Assembly (NCBI GenBank): GCA_013607635.1
Contig: VCAY01000006.1
Location: forward strand, 1 to 52,894
Length of the DNA: 52,894 nucleotides
Source: Campylobacterota bacterium
GTDB taxonomy: Bacteria > Campylobacterota > Campylobacteria > Campylobacterales > Sulfurimonadaceae
Direction of reading: 5' to 3'
Of this stretch, positions 42,952 through 51,309 are shown in pieces; position 1 is the stretch's first letter, and every line of letters begins with the position of its first letter. The translations under genes and the position numbers were made by a program. The notes beneath the pieces were generated by a model, which did not search any database, was not told where the DNA came from, and saw nothing but the letters and a program-made list of their open reading frames with translations.

Positions 42952-43767
42952 TTAAGGATTTAACAGTCTCTTGTAGCACTCTTTTGTTTTTTCACCTGTG
43001 ATTTTACCGATAAGTTTCGCCTGAGTTTTTTTAGGGATATCAAGCGAGAGGATATCTTCTTGAGTGATGGCAGAGCTGTTTTGTTTGGGTGCGGCTTTAA
43101 TCACCACCACCCACTCCCCTTTAAAATTGCCACCAAGTTTGGCTAAAATCCCTTTGGCTGTGCCTCGAAAATAGGACTGAAATTTTTTACTCAGCTCCTT
43201 TGCCAAAAAGATCTCACGTGAGCTATCAGTTTTGTCGATCTCTTTGAGCAGTTTTTCAAGTCGGTGGGGAGACTCGTACAAAATCGTTGTATAACCGCTA
43301 TAGAGCGCCTCTTGAAGTCCAGCTTCACGCGAAGAGCCTTTGTGATCCAAAAACCCTAAAAACAACATCTTGGTAGTGATAAATCCACTTGCGACAAAGG
43401 CAGTTAACAGCGCATTGGCACCCGGTAAGATATCATACTCCAGATCATGTTCGATGCAGTAGTTAACCAACAACTCTCCCGGATCACTAATACCAGGCAT
43501 ACCCGCATCACTCACATAGACAACATTTTGCTCAAAAAAAGATGGCTCTAGTTTTGCAACAAAAGATTGTTCGTTGTGTGAGTGCAAAGATAGAAACTCT
43601 TGAGATTTGCTACATCTAACATCGTAGCGCTCTTGTAAAATATGGAGAAGTTTTTTTGTTACGCGAGTATCTTCACAAAGAAGAATATCGGCCTCGCTTA
43701 AAGCCTGCATGGCTCTAAGCGAGATATCGCCTATGTTTCCAATCGGAGTTGGAACGAGGGTTAGCAA
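42952..43767 (-). CDS. rsmI: 16S rRNA (cytidine-1402) 2'-O-methyltransferase RsmI
   Basis: 271 residues from a TTG at 43767. The tetrapyrrole-methylase fold is clear: LVPTPIGNIGDISLRA, CEDTRVTKKLL, VVYVSDAGMPGISDPG, and LPGANALLTAFVASGF. The methyl group goes to C1402 in the decoding centre. The frame extends upstream through rpmE to 43884, but that part is a shadow of rpmE; TTG 43767 puts the family start (LTLVPTPIGN) 13 nt after the rpmE stop. rlmB follows downstream after 40 nt. Confidence 0.92.
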   Translation of the reverse strand: MLTLVPTPIGNIGDISLRAMQALSEADILLCEDTRVTKKLLHILQERYDVRCSKSQEFLSLHSHNEQSFVAKLEPSFFEQNVVYVSDAGMPGISDPGELLVNYCIEHDLEYDILPGANALLTAFVASGFITTKMLFLGFLDHKGSSREAGLQEALYSGYTTILYESPHRLEKLLKEIDKTDSSREIFLAKELSKKFQSYFRGTAKGILAKLGGNFKGEWVVVIKAAPKQNSSAITQEDILSLDIPKKTQAKLIGKITGEKTKECYKRLLNP

Positions 43768-43780
43768 GAGTAAATCTTGA

Positions 43781-43981
43781 TTATTTTTTGTTGTATCTAG
43801 CGTTAAATTTCTCGATACGACCAGCTGTATCCACCATTCTCTGCTCACCTGTGAAGAACGGGTGACACTCGTTACAGATGTCAATTCTCATCTCTGGCTT
43901 TTCACTTTTAGTCACAAAACTGTTACCACATGCACATGTCACTGTACAATCAACTAATACCGGGTGTAGATCTTTTTTCAT
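43781..43981 (-). CDS. rpmE: 50S ribosomal protein L31, zinc-binding form
   Basis: 66 residues, the usual length. The zinc site is intact (CACGNSF and [11 protein letters not shown]), so this is the C+ form and not the zinc-independent paralogue. It has its own promoter and a structured leader, and is followed by rsmI in the same direction. Confidence 0.96.
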   Translation of the reverse strand: MKKDLHPVLVDCTVTCACGNSFVTKSEKPEMRIDICNECHPFFTGEQRMVDTAGRIEKFNARYNKK

Positions 43982-44031
43982 TATATTTGCCTTTTACCTC
44001 GCGTCAAAGTACGCAAAGTGATATATTTTTT

Positions 44032-44053
44032 AATTCCGTATGGGGGCGGAATT
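44032..44053 (-). promoter_or_regulatory. 5'-leader hairpin of rpmE
   Basis: AATTCCG and CGGAATT form a perfect 7-bp stem (44053-44047 with 44038-44032) with an 8-nt loop, at the very beginning of the predicted rpmE transcript. A second small stem, GCGT/ACGC at 44001-44014, lies nearer the start codon. L31 synthesis is controlled through its mRNA leader in E. coli, so this may be the L31 binding site. Confidence 0.4.
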
Positions 44054-44064
44054 TTGGAGATGGG

Positions 44065-44070
44065 ATTATA
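44065..44070 (-). promoter_or_regulatory. -10 box of rpmE
   Basis: TATAAT on the minus strand (44070-44065). The predicted start near 44058 gives a leader of about 77 nt, long for this tightly packed genome, with a hairpin at its 5' end. Confidence 0.5.
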
Positions 44071-44087
44071 CCAAAATAATTCAAATA

Positions 44088-44759
44088 TTACAACAACACT
44101 TTTGCAGCAACTGCCAAAGCGGCACTTTCGCTTCTTAGCACCATCGGGGTGTTGAGTCTAAAAACATCGAGTGAGCTAAGCAGTTCTTTCTCTTTTGGGC
44201 TAAATCCCCCTTCACAGCCAATAAGTACCGTAGTGATCTCATCATAGTTCTTCAAAGTTTTTTCACAAAAATCAAAAACTTTTGTATCTGGATTTTGTGT
44301 TATAAATGCTTCGAGCGTGTTGCATGTAACGATATCCATAAAATCGGTTCTGCCACACTGCTGGTTGGATGCTTCGAGTATCCGCCCAAAGCGTTTAAAA
44401 TCGGGCTTAAAATTTTTCTGACTTCTCTGGCAGTAGATAAAAGTGATCTTTGCAACGCCCATCTCATTAAGAGCTGGCAACACCTTCTCAACCGACTTAT
44501 TATCGATCATACACCAACCAATATGCAGTTTTTTCTTCGGTTGCACCACACTTAAGCGTGAATTTTCAAGCATAAAAACAGCTTTTCGAGACTCTATGCG
44601 CTCCAATGTGTAGCGATGCGCAACATCCATCTTTTCACTACTGCGAAATATAACAATATCTCCAACACTATGGCGTCGCACTTTGATGAGATATTTAAAA
44701 TCTTCACCCTTTATCTCTATGCGCTCCCTACCGGCATCGTTGCAAAGAAAATAGATCAC
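44088..44759 (-). CDS. rsmE: 16S rRNA (uracil-1498-N3)-methyltransferase RsmE
   Basis: 223 residues, SPOUT superfamily. The late motifs LIGCEGGFSPKEKELL and LRSESAALAVAAKVLL are characteristic of RsmE, with an N-terminal PUA-like RNA-binding domain (YLIKVRRHSVGDIVIF). It methylates U1498 near the decoding centre. It overlaps queD by 4 nt and is the last gene of the RDD-moaA-queE-queD-rsmE operon. Confidence 0.92.
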   Translation of the reverse strand: MIYFLCNDAGRERIEIKGEDFKYLIKVRRHSVGDIVIFRSSEKMDVAHRYTLERIESRKAVFMLENSRLSVVQPKKKLHIGWCMIDNKSVEKVLPALNEMGVAKITFIYCQRSQKNFKPDFKRFGRILEASNQQCGRTDFMDIVTCNTLEAFITQNPDTKVFDFCEKTLKNYDEITTVLIGCEGGFSPKEKELLSSLDVFRLNTPMVLRSESAALAVAAKVLL

Positions 44760-45337
44760 ACTGCCTCTGGATTCATAAACTTGTCACCCCGTTGCATCTT
44801 CTCAATAAGGGTAATATCACTAAAACCTTCAATAATCTCCTGAGAAAATCTGATGTTTTGAATCTGTATAATTCCCATGTTTTCATTGTAGGCATCATCG
44901 TTGAAACACTGTGCATAGCCGGTATCTGTTTCATGCACAATCACACTGTGAAGCTGCACATTTTTTTCTCCGTTACATGTTTGTGTAAGGGAAAAAAGTT
45001 TGTCAATCATCACAAAAATCACACGGGAAAACTGCTCCGCTGAAGGTGACACAGGAAGCTCAACCCAGCGAGAGGAGTGTTTTTTCATATCGGCAATGTA
45101 GTGTGCGTCATCCCCATTCCACAAAGCAATCGCATGATCAAACGATTCCACAAGATCTTTGATGTTTTGTTTCATCAACCCAAAATCATACACCATCTGC
45201 CCATTGTCCAAAAAATCGGACTCAAACAAAAGCTCCACTTTATAAGAGTGCCCATGGATCGAACTGCGACACTTCACGCTTGAGCATCCACGAACGATGT
45301 GTGCGTTTTCAAATTTGAATAGTTTGCGTATTATCAT
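44756..45337 (-). CDS. queD: 6-carboxytetrahydropterin synthase QueD
   Basis: Second step of queuosine (preQ0) synthesis: dihydroneopterin triphosphate to 6-carboxytetrahydropterin. 193 residues, longer than the roughly 120-140 of most QueD proteins. The zinc and active-site elements are FENAHIVRG with C-SSVKC, SSIHGHSYKVEL, and the later VIVHETDTGYAQCF. The extra length is near the middle and the C-terminus. It lies directly after queE (10-nt gap), confirming the pathway. Confidence 0.9.
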   Translation of the reverse strand: MIIRKLFKFENAHIVRGCSSVKCRSSIHGHSYKVELLFESDFLDNGQMVYDFGLMKQNIKDLVESFDHAIALWNGDDAHYIADMKKHSSRWVELPVSPSAEQFSRVIFVMIDKLFSLTQTCNGEKNVQLHSVIVHETDTGYAQCFNDDAYNENMGIIQIQNIRFSQEIIEGFSDITLIEKMQRGDKFMNPEAV

Positions 45338-45347
45338 CTATCTACCT

Positions 45348-46106
45348 TTACACACCTTTATTTTCGTTCCATATCCGAATATGCAACCGATCACTAAAAT
45401 TATACCCTTTGTTTTTACAGTACGCAATCAGCGCAAGGGTATTTTTCTCAACTTCTGCCTTATTACCCCCAAGAGGCATACAATAAACATCTAAAAAAGG
45501 GGCATGACTTATAATCTCTTCGATCTGCTCATCGAGTGCGATGTCGATTGAGTCCTCATCGATGGAGAACTTAAAAAAAGCATCTTTTGCGTTCATGGCA
45601 ATAGAGCTAATCACATCTTTTTTTACCCTTTTACTCAATGGCTCATGAGAGTTTTCCAGCTTAACTGAGAGTGCAAAAATACACTCTTTGTAAACCTGAT
45701 GGCGTTCAAAATCAACTGCCAAAGAGGCATTGGTCTCAAAAGTGATGCGATGATCTTTTGCTCTTAAAGCCTCTAAAAACTCTACAAATATCTGCTCATT
45801 AGCATAGATAAGCGGCTCACCACCTGTTAAAACCACATCAACATTTGAGGGCAAATCGTACTGCTCTAAAACAGCAAGAAGCTCTTCTGCACTCTTTATA
45901 GCTACCCAAGTGTGCGCAAAATGCTCTTTGTTAACGGCATAGACAGTATCACACCCAACCACTTCAACCCCATCAGGTGCAATCTCTTTACAACCAAAAC
46001 CAACACAGCGCATATTGCACCCACCAAAGCGAAAAAAAATGCTCGGCGTGCCTACATAACGCCCCTCACCCTGAATAGAGTAAAAATGTTCAACGAGATA
46101 AATCAT
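45348..46106 (-). CDS. queE: 7-carboxy-7-deazaguanine synthase QueE, variant cluster motif
   Basis: Radical SAM enzyme that contracts the pterin ring in queuosine synthesis. 252 residues; [19 protein letters not shown] at the start and LTGGEPLIY are QueE signatures. The cluster cysteines read C-x3-C-x4-C ([10 protein letters not shown]) instead of the usual C-x3-C-x2-C. Another Cys (VVGC) lies shortly after, in an insertion before TVYAV. It overlaps moaA by 4 nt (ATGA). Confidence 0.9.
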   Translation of the reverse strand: MIYLVEHFYSIQGEGRYVGTPSIFFRFGGCNMRCVGFGCKEIAPDGVEVVGCDTVYAVNKEHFAHTWVAIKSAEELLAVLEQYDLPSNVDVVLTGGEPLIYANEQIFVEFLEALRAKDHRITFETNASLAVDFERHQVYKECIFALSVKLENSHEPLSKRVKKDVISSIAMNAKDAFFKFSIDEDSIDIALDEQIEEIISHAPFLDVYCMPLGGNKAEVEKNTLALIAYCKNKGYNFSDRLHIRIWNENKGV

Positions 46107-47068
46107 CCGCCCGTCTCATAAAAAGCGCGCTGTGAACTCTCACCATCTTCACCACCCCAGCGGTTTTTCTCCGGCTTGTTTTTCACAACCTCTTTGAGCA
46201 CCTGCGCGGCACCTTTGATGTCGCCGCGCTTGATAAACTCTGCAATACCCATCGCCTCGTCAAAATAAAGACACGGGATCAAATGCCCCTCTGCAGTAAG
46301 ACGGATACGATTACACTGCTTACAAAAATCATCCCCATACGGCTCGATAATTCCAAATTTGTATCCATCCTCTAGTGTATAATAGTGTGATGGGGAGTGC
46401 CCGTCAAACCCATCATCACTAAAACTGTATTTTTGTGCGATGGTATTAAGAAGCTCATCCGATTTAAGCCCTTTGATAGAAGCGTCTGCATGGGAGTTTT
46501 CCATATACTCGATAAACCTGATCGTCATCCCTCTATCTTTGCAGTACTCTAGTAGATCAAGAATTTCACCATCATTGACACCTTTCATAGGCACCATATT
46601 GACTTTGACTTTAAGCCCCACCTTAAGCGCCTCATCAACACCGGCAAGTACATTGTTTAAAACATCTTTTTGTGCGATTTTTTGTGCAACCTCAGGTTTG
46701 AGTGAGTCGATACTAACATTTAAACGCTTCAGCCCTGCATCTTTGAGCTTTTGTGCTGCACCTTTGAGTAAAAAAGCGTTGGTGGTCATCGCTAGATCGA
46801 TATCTGGCTTATAATCATAGATCATTTTGATAAACTTGTCCAAATCCTCACGAAGCAAAGGTTCACCACCTGTGATACGGATCTTTTTTACACCCTCATC
46901 GATCGCTACACGCAAAAACTCAAAAAGCTCCTCAAATGTCAGCAAGTTCTCTTTTGGTACCCACGAAAACGGCTTTTCGGGCATACAGTAACTGCATCTG
47001 AAATTACATCTCTCTGTTACCGAAACACGAATATAATCAACAACTCTTTCATAACTGTCTATTAGCAT
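46103..47068 (-). CDS. moaA: GTP 3',8-cyclase MoaA
   Basis: First step of molybdenum cofactor synthesis. 321 residues with the N-terminal cluster C-x3-C-x2-C (CNFRCSYC), [10 protein letters not shown], the C-terminal cluster C-x2-C-x13-C ([18 protein letters not shown]), and the essential C-terminal Gly-Gly (ETGG). The start at ATG 47068 overlaps the RDD gene by one base (TAATG) with AGAGGA upstream; the longer frame to 47101 would lie inside that gene. Its product is needed by the molybdoenzyme at 35775. Confidence 0.96.
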   Translation of the reverse strand: MLIDSYERVVDYIRVSVTERCNFRCSYCMPEKPFSWVPKENLLTFEELFEFLRVAIDEGVKKIRITGGEPLLREDLDKFIKMIYDYKPDIDLAMTTNAFLLKGAAQKLKDAGLKRLNVSIDSLKPEVAQKIAQKDVLNNVLAGVDEALKVGLKVKVNMVPMKGVNDGEILDLLEYCKDRGMTIRFIEYMENSHADASIKGLKSDELLNTIAQKYSFSDDGFDGHSPSHYYTLEDGYKFGIIEPYGDDFCKQCNRIRLTAEGHLIPCLYFDEAMGIAEFIKRGDIKGAAQVLKEVVKNKPEKNRWGGEDGESSQRAFYETGG

Positions 47069-47535
47069 TAATCCTCTTTTTGTATCTGAATAGTACCACA
47101 CACGATATCATGCAGCGCTTTTTTGTCTTTTCTGTAAAATGGCAGCAATAGCCCCAAAAGGGTTGTTGTTGTGATCAAAAACATCACAAACCTACAAAAT
47201 GCTCTCAGAAGGGGTATGTGCTCGTGCGTTTTATCGTCAACCACCTCGATCGTGTACGCTTTTTTTCCGGGAGTCTGCCCAAACTTTGCGATTACCAAAG
47301 AGTAGATCACTCCATAAAGTACAACCGCTACCAAAGGAGCTGCCTGAGAAGACTGAAACTCCTCTTTAGAACCCATCACACCATACGCTATCACATAAAG
47401 TATGGGGGTATAGATCATAAACATATCGACAATAAACGCCTTAATCCTATCTGGATAGGTGGCATAAACAATATTTTGGTGATTTTCTTTGTTAGTATGC
47501 AGTTTTTTCTGCTTTTTTAGCTCACGAAATCTCAT
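47068..47535 (-). CDS. RDD-family membrane protein
   Basis: 155 residues with the RDD pattern: [16 protein letters not shown] at the start of TM1, then two more helices, [16 protein letters not shown], and the late [11 protein letters not shown] proteins are small inner-membrane proteins; some act as Na+/H+ antiporters, most have no known role. It is the first gene of the moaA-queE-queD-rsmE operon, with nothing to tie it to cofactor synthesis. Confidence 0.87.
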   Translation of the reverse strand: MRFRELKKQKKLHTNKENHQNIVYATYPDRIKAFIVDMFMIYTPILYVIAYGVMGSKEEFQSSQAAPLVAVVLYGVIYSLVIAKFGQTPGKKAYTIEVVDDKTHEHIPLLRAFCRFVMFLITTTTLLGLLLPFYRKDKKALHDIVCGTIQIQKED

Positions 47536-47579
47536 AAGGCATTATAGCAAAATGAAACTTGTAAAACAGGAAGGGTAAT

Positions 47580-47622
47580 CTTGCCCCAAAAGGGGCAAGT
47601 GAAGTGTGCTTGTTCACTTTGC
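47580..47622 (-). terminator. two adjoining hairpins after petC
   Basis: CTTGCCCC-AAAA-GGGGCAAG (47580-47599) is a perfect 8-bp stem with a tetraloop. GCAAGTGAA (47595-47603) pairs with TTCACTTTGC (47613-47622) with one bulge. The two share 47595-47599, so they exclude each other. The structure follows the petC stop by 7 nt and separates petABC from the RDD operon. No T-run is evident. Confidence 0.5.
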
Positions 47623-47629
47623 GGACTAT

Positions 47630-48571
47630 CTAATGCAACTCTCTCCATAGAGCTTTTTTCCAAAGAAGAGCAAAGATAGCAAAGATGACGATATAGATCA
47701 TCACATTCTTACCAACCTCTTCTCTCTCATGACGTTTTGCATCACCTGAGTCTTCAAGATACTCGATCACTTTCTCCATCGCCTCTTCATCCACACCAAC
47801 TCTCGGCATCGCTGTACCTTTGAGGTAATTTTGTGGGTTTTCTACAAATGTTTTAATGTAGTGCTCACCACGTGAACGGATGTAGATACTAAGATCCGGT
47901 GGCAATTTACCCAAATATTTTGTTAAAGCATCTTGGTAATCTAACACCTGTGTTTTAAATGCAAGCGCATCTTGCTCTTTTTTAAATTTCGACTGTTCAC
48001 CAATCTGCGTCCATCTGGCATAGTGGTTAGCATGACACCTACCACAAGCAAGTTCATACGCTTGTTTTGAAGTCAGCTCCTCCTTTTTAACTGCGATTGA
48101 CTGCAAATAAGCCACCATATCTGCCACTTCTTGATCGATATCACCACCAGCGCCATAAAACTGTGGCATTGGGTGCATCTGCCCTTTGTTGGCATCAAAT
48201 TTATGCTCAATCATCAAAGCGTGTGCAGGGTTTTTGATAAGTGCCGCTAAGAATTTCGCATCATAGACTGCACCGGCATTGGAAAGATCAGGTGGGTTAA
48301 CACCATGACTTTGCGCCGCTGTTACAGGATCCATCGGTGCTGGATTACCTGCTGCTGTTATAGCATGACATCTCGTACAGGCTCCGGCTCCAAAAACAAG
48401 CTCTTTACCACGTGCCACATCACCTTTTTTCGTTAACTCTGGAAGATCTTTGTAAGCAAAACCTTCACTCTCTACATGTTTATGCATTTGCGAATGTGCA
48501 AAAGGCTCAACAAGATAGTACGTTACAAGAGTAAAGAAGATGACTACTGCTAATATTTTTAATTCTCTCAT
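47630..48571 (-). CDS. petC: cytochrome bc1 complex, di-haem cytochrome c1 (PetC)
   Basis: 313 residues with two c-type haem sites, CTRCH and CGRCH, anchored by an N-terminal helix (about 8-24) and a C-terminal helix (IVIFAIFALLWKKA). Two fused cytochrome c domains replace the single-haem c1 of mitochondria, as is typical of Campylobacterota. MPQFYG and MPRVG supply candidate methionine ligands. It carries electrons from the Rieske protein to periplasmic cytochromes. AGGAG fits ATG 48571 better than ATG 48574. Confidence 0.93.
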   Translation of the reverse strand: MRELKILAVVIFFTLVTYYLVEPFAHSQMHKHVESEGFAYKDLPELTKKGDVARGKELVFGAGACTRCHAITAAGNPAPMDPVTAAQSHGVNPPDLSNAGAVYDAKFLAALIKNPAHALMIEHKFDANKGQMHPMPQFYGAGGDIDQEVADMVAYLQSIAVKKEELTSKQAYELACGRCHANHYARWTQIGEQSKFKKEQDALAFKTQVLDYQDALTKYLGKLPPDLSIYIRSRGEHYIKTFVENPQNYLKGTAMPRVGVDEEAMEKVIEYLEDSGDAKRHEREEVGKNVMIYIVIFAIFALLWKKALWRELH

Positions 48572-48580
48572 CATTTACTC

Positions 48581-49795
48581 CTATAACTCTTTCTCTTTTT
48601 TTGTAATGAACGGCAAAATCACCCAAAGCGCAATAAACGTCACTGCCGCTACTAAACCGATCGTACTAAAAATACCCTCAGGCGGGAGTTTACCCATACC
48701 CGTTAGCACTATCATATCGATCAGCATCGCCCAGAACCAAAACTTAAAAGCCCCACGTTTATGTGCCGGTTTAGCGTTTGGACTTCTATCCAAAAACGGC
48801 AGTGCAAAGAAGATCACCTGTGCAAATGCAAACGCCACAAGACCTGGGTCAGTTGGGAACGGTCTAAGAATTTCATAAGACCACAAGAAATACCACTCAG
48901 GATAGATGTGTGTTGGCGTCTTAAGACCATCTGCATAGTCAAAGTTGACAGGATCCATCGCAAAATCGTAGTGGAAAAAAACAAGATAGAAGAAGAAGAT
49001 CAGATAGATCCCCACAACCATCATATCTTTTGACATAAAATCGTTCGCAAATGCGATAACTTTTGAACCTCTTTTATCACCCGCTTTGTATTTTGCGGCT
49101 TCTGCTTCAAAATCGATCTCTTCACCCTCTTGGTTGTTAACATGAGGTATGCGAAGTGTTGCGAAGTGAAGCCCAATCAAACCAAGGATCGCCAATGGTA
49201 AAAGTAAAACATGCAGCATAAAGAAGCGGTTCAAAAATGCTTGTCCAGGAACATAATCCCCACGAATCCACTCAACCAAACCATCTGCATGTAAGCTACC
49301 ACCAGAGAAAAGGTTTGTAATAACCATACCAGCCCAGTAACTCATCTGCCCCCATGGAAGCATATACCCAGAGAACGCCTCAGCTGAAAAAGTCACAAAA
49401 AGTAGCATCCCTGAGATCCAGATCATCTCACGACCCTTTTTGTAAGAACCGTAATAGATCCCCGTAAACATGTGGATGTAGATAATCAGAAAAACTACCG
49501 ATGCAGCTACACCGTGGATATGTCTCCAAAGCCATCCAAACTCAACCTCGGTCATAATTGTGTAGTTTACACTGTCAAATGCAGTTGCAACATTTGGTTG
49601 ATAATACATCAATAAAAAGATCCCCGAAACAAGGAGTAATCCAAATGTTACCACAAGGATCATCCCCATCGCCCATAAGAAGTTGATATCTTTAGGGATC
49701 CAATACTCTTTTGCTATTACACGACGTACTGTATCAATCGCTAGGCGTTGATTGAGCCAGTCGTGAAGACTTGTTGCTTTTGTAAAATGTGCCAT
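48581..49795 (-). CDS. petB: cytochrome bc1 complex, cytochrome b (PetB)
   Basis: 404 residues with eight or so TM helices. Histidine ligands for the two b haems are on helices 2 and 4 (HIHGVAASVVFLIIYIHMF; FMLHVLLLPLAILGLIGLHF). The quinol-oxidation motif PEWYF (HIYPEWYFLWSY) is intact. The b6-like and subunit-IV-like parts are in one chain. It is the membrane core of the quinol:cytochrome c oxidoreductase, between petA and petC. Confidence 0.96.
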   Translation of the reverse strand: MAHFTKATSLHDWLNQRLAIDTVRRVIAKEYWIPKDINFLWAMGMILVVTFGLLLVSGIFLLMYYQPNVATAFDSVNYTIMTEVEFGWLWRHIHGVAASVVFLIIYIHMFTGIYYGSYKKGREMIWISGMLLFVTFSAEAFSGYMLPWGQMSYWAGMVITNLFSGGSLHADGLVEWIRGDYVPGQAFLNRFFMLHVLLLPLAILGLIGLHFATLRIPHVNNQEGEEIDFEAEAAKYKAGDKRGSKVIAFANDFMSKDMMVVGIYLIFFFYLVFFHYDFAMDPVNFDYADGLKTPTHIYPEWYFLWSYEILRPFPTDPGLVAFAFAQVIFFALPFLDRSPNAKPAHKRGAFKFWFWAMLIDMIVLTGMGKLPPEGIFSTIGLVAAVTFIALWVILPFITKKEKEL

Positions 49796-49809
49796 AATCT
49801 CCCCTTAAC

Positions 49810-50343
49810 TTACAGCGTAATGCCGCTTTCTTTCATTTTTTTATACTCCGGTCCCTCTTCACCAAGTACCAACTTAGTTCCTTCTATTTTAAAAGAGGGG
49901 ATATCCAGACCACGTGGCGGTGGAGCTTTTGTCACATTGGCTGTTACATCATACTGCCCACCGTGACATGCACATAAAAATCCCATCTCATCAGGATAAT
50001 ATCCTGGAATACAACCAAGGTGTGTACACAAACCAATACACACCATATAGTAAGCATCACCTACTTTAATCAGCCTGTCCATATCACCATCTCTTTGCTT
50101 AGCTTTTTCAAGCATCGCAGCATTTTGCCTCAACACAAAAATAGGTTTTCCTCTCCACTTTTCAATTACAAGCTCATTCTCATTGTATACCGACATATCA
50201 AGTGTCGTAAATCCAGCTGCTTTCACACTTGGAAGCGAATCCCAACTCTTTTTCATTGCATAAAGCGATGCCACAGCACCAACACCTGCAACAGCACCAA
50301 ATGCTTTTCCCATAAAACCTCTACGGCTACTATTTTTTATCAT
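49810..50343 (-). CDS. petA: cytochrome bc1 complex, Rieske iron-sulfur protein (PetA)
   Basis: 177 residues with a twin-arginine signal/anchor (SSRRGFMGKAFGAVAG). The [2Fe-2S] ligands are in CTHLGC and CACHGG. In high-potential Rieske proteins the second box is CPCHGS; here Gly replaces the Ser whose hydroxyl raises the redox potential. This is expected for a complex that oxidises menaquinol. The start is ATG 50343 after AAAGGTG; the in-frame GTG at 50349 is part of that site. It is first in petABC. Confidence 0.95.
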   Translation of the reverse strand: MIKNSSRRGFMGKAFGAVAGVGAVASLYAMKKSWDSLPSVKAAGFTTLDMSVYNENELVIEKWRGKPIFVLRQNAAMLEKAKQRDGDMDRLIKVGDAYYMVCIGLCTHLGCIPGYYPDEMGFLCACHGGQYDVTANVTKAPPPRGLDIPSFKIEGTKLVLGEEGPEYKKMKESGITL

Positions 50344-50375
50344 TTGCACACCTTTGTGAAATTTTCAAGGTTTAG

Positions 50376-50381
50376 ATTATA
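50376..50381 (-). promoter_or_regulatory. -10 box of petABC
   Basis: TATAAT on the minus strand (50381-50376), about 33 nt before the petA ATG, in a strongly AT-rich spacer. Confidence 0.5.
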
Positions 50382-50410
50382 ATATAAAAAAGTTTTAATT
50401 AATTATAAAT

Positions 50411-51196
50411 TTAAGCTTTTTTTATGAAAAAAGAAGCTTTTTGACAATTTGGGGCAATTTTAGCATATTTTATTTCATTTATGTGATGAAGTGTCGAATT
50501 TAGCACATTTTTATCATAATTTTTTACTATCGGTACACCCATTTGCTGAAATTTTTGTGCAAAGTGGTGAATACAATCTTCCCTTTGGATATAGATCGGC
50601 TTGCCTCCACTTGCTAAAGACTCTAAAACAGCTTGAGGGGAGGCTGTGATCAAAACCTCACTTCGCATAATCATCTCATCATACTCTTCAAACTCAAAAT
50701 AATCGGTAAATCTCTCTTTGAGCATATCTTCATAATCTAAAAAGTAGTAGTATCCAAGTTGCAAATGCGGGTTTAGATCCTCAATAAAATCAAGATGTTT
50801 TTCAAGATCTTTTTCATAATCGTCATCACCAAAAAAATAGCTTAGTTTTACTGTTTTTTCGCATGGCTCAAAATATTTATCCGCTACAACTACCTCATCT
50901 GCTCTTATTAGATGTAACGATGAAAAATAGTTTCGCATATCTTCAAGCATAACAGGATTAACCTCATCGCTATCTAAGATAAGCTTATCCCCTTTTTGGG
51001 CAATGTTGGCAATATTTCGTACCACATCGATCCCAACTGCTTTATCTATCCCAAAATTACGCGCCTCTTGAGCGATGCGAAAATCGCTACACAAAAGGGT
51101 GATATCCACATCAATACACTCAAGTATAGCAGCTGCCCTGCGAAACCTGTCTAAACCTATGCGATGCCCCGTGTGTGCATAATAGTATGTTTTCAT
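50411..51196 (-). CDS. conserved-looking protein of unknown function, GT-B-like C-terminal half
   Basis: 261 residues, cytoplasmic, no signal or TM. It opens with MKTYYYAHTGHRIGLDR, where a GHxxGxDR loop could bind a nucleotide-sugar-like ligand, followed by alternating strands and helices (VDITLLCSDFRIAQEA). The stretch ITASPQAVLESLASGGKPIYI resembles the C-terminal donor site of GT-B glycosyltransferases (MurG/PseG-like). I therefore suspect a GT-B-fold sugar enzyme, without naming it. GGAGG precedes ATG 51196. Its stop overlaps a hairpin-forming AAGCTT repeat. It is upstream of petABC, which has its own promoter. Confidence 0.62.
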   Translation of the reverse strand: MKTYYYAHTGHRIGLDRFRRAAAILECIDVDITLLCSDFRIAQEARNFGIDKAVGIDVVRNIANIAQKGDKLILDSDEVNPVMLEDMRNYFSSLHLIRADEVVVADKYFEPCEKTVKLSYFFGDDDYEKDLEKHLDFIEDLNPHLQLGYYYFLDYEDMLKERFTDYFEFEEYDEMIMRSEVLITASPQAVLESLASGGKPIYIQREDCIHHFAQKFQQMGVPIVKNYDKNVLNSTLHHINEIKYAKIAPNCQKASFFIKKA

Positions 51197-51249
51197 ATCA
51201 CCTCCCTCCATCATTTCTCCTCGTACTCTTTGCTTTATTTTTAGGTGTC

Positions 51250-51255
51250 ATTATA
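51250..51255 (-). promoter_or_regulatory. -10 box of the gene at 50411
   Basis: TATAAT on the minus strand (51255-51250), leaving a leader of about 45 nt before the ATG at 51196. Confidence 0.4.
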
Positions 51256-51309
51256 CAATTTTTTCTTGAAAAGCGAGACAGATCAGAGAGAAGAGGAGGG
51301 TTTGCAAAA

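Noticed and set aside
43768-43884. 39-residue N-terminal extension of RsmI
   Set aside because: This stretch is rpmE read in another frame; the family start LTLVPTPIGN begins at TTG 43767.
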